From Streptomyces echinoruber (lineage in GTDB: Bacteria > Actinomycetota > Actinomycetes > Streptomycetales > Streptomycetaceae): a stretch of DNA of 64,000 bases. The DNA lies in the NCBI RefSeq assembly GCF_014651135.1, contig NZ_BMWH01000034.1:1-64000 (forward strand). Reading direction: 5' to 3'. A program made the translations under genes and the position numbers. The notes beneath the pieces were generated by a model that saw only the letters and a program-made list of their open reading frames with translations, made no database searches and had not been told where the DNA came from. Shown here piece after piece: positions 63,647 to 64,000 of the stretch; position 1 is the first letter of the stretch; each line of letters starts with the position of its first letter.

Positions 63647-64000
63647 TCAGGCGCCGGCGACCTCCACCGCCGCCAGGTTCTTCTTGCCCCGGCGCAGCAC
63701 CAGCCAGCGGCCGTGGATCAGGTCCTCGCGCGCGGGCACGGCGTCCTCGGCGGTCACCTTGACGTTGTTGACGTAGGCGCCGCCCTCCTTGATCGTGCGG
63801 CGCGCGGCCGACTTGCTGGGCACCAGGCCGACCTCGGCGAACAGGTCGACCACCGGGGCCGGCTCGGCGACCCGGACGTGCGGGACCTCGGACAGGGCCG
63901 CGGCCAGGGTCCGCTCGTCCAGCTCCGCCAGGTCGCCCTGCCCGAACAGGGCCTGCGAGGCGGCGACCACGGCGGCCGTCTGCTCCGCGCCGTGCACCAG
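63647..64000 (-). CDS. tyrS: tyrosyl-tRNA synthetase TyrS, C-terminal part
   Basis: The last 117 residues of TyrS; the gene continues past the right edge. LVHGAEQTAAVVAASQALFG is the junction after the catalytic domain, followed by the S4-like tRNA-binding domain (LVPSKSAARRTIKEGGAYVNNVKV, ending LIHGRWLVLRRGKKNLAAVEV). It loads tyrosine onto tRNA. The partial length is due only to the window edge. Confidence 0.92.
   Translation of the reverse strand: MVHGAEQTAAVVAASQALFGQGDLAELDERTLAAALSEVPHVRVAEPAPVVDLFAEVGLVPSKSAARRTIKEGGAYVNNVKVTAEDAVPAREDLIHGRWLVLRRGKKNLAAVEVAGA

Overview
The window is a very GC-rich actinobacterial chromosome segment, almost certainly Streptomyces. Third codon positions are almost all G or C, GTG starts are common, and the gene order (ectABCD, a large cobalamin operon, pitH2, the small DNA-binding protein Gbn, moaA, a subtilisin-like protease, tyrS) matches my recollection of the S. 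coelicolor SCO1867-to-SCO1818 region read backwards. No database was searched.

Layout. 1-3535 (-): ectoine and 5-hydroxyectoine operon ectABCD with a terminator at the left edge. 3536-5648 (-): ectA upstream region, a DinB-like protein and a class V aminotransferase. 5731-8419 (+): a polar amino-acid ABC importer with a near-consensus promoter. 8420-9979: a LysE/RhtB-like gene remnant and an amidohydrolase. 10196-28998 (-): the cobalamin cluster, led by a B12 riboswitch and running cbiB, cobQ, cobN, a fused ChlI/ChlD chelatase subunit, cobO, cobB, cobI, then cobM, cobL, cbiG-cobJ, cobH, a CbiX-like chelatase with a His-rich tail, and a CobC-like aminotransferase. A divergently oriented ZIP-type metal transporter splits the cluster. 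29164-31198: an accessory locus with a DUF397 protein, two small membrane proteins and an XRE/DUF5753 regulator. 31487-34039 (-): phosphate transporter PitH2 behind a Pho box, a small membrane protein and a GH25 lysozyme. 34378-38762: aldolase, alpha/beta hydrolase, an unrecognised protein and a VOC protein. 39001-41383 (+): an ABC-F ATPase behind a predicted leaderless 7-codon ORF, then Gbn behind a dense GATC cluster. 41502-46119: enoyl-CoA hydratase and an Asp23/AmaP envelope-stress locus. 46120-51272 (-): SDR, GH15, SURF1, a zinc-ribbon protein and an exonuclease. 51557-54182 (+): a VIT1-like transporter, then a two-gene unit of an alkylglycerol-monooxygenase-like hydroxylase and a lysoplasmalogenase. 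54082-58273 (-): CopD, a CoA transferase and a subtilisin-like protease. 58579-61870 (+): a DUF485/ActP acetate uptake operon with a Crp-type site, and moaA. 62036-64000: small proteins and the C-terminus of TyrS.

Most of the window is conserved core sequence. The least ordinary observations are: the hydroxylase/lysoplasmalogenase pair, which looks like an ether-lipid breakdown operon; the 7-codon leader ORF ahead of the ABC-F gene; the GATC cluster ahead of gbn; the ZIP transporter and the Cys/His repeat frame inside the cobalamin cluster; and the many short tandem repeats, nearly all in multiples of 3 bp, at gene ends and in gene junctions.
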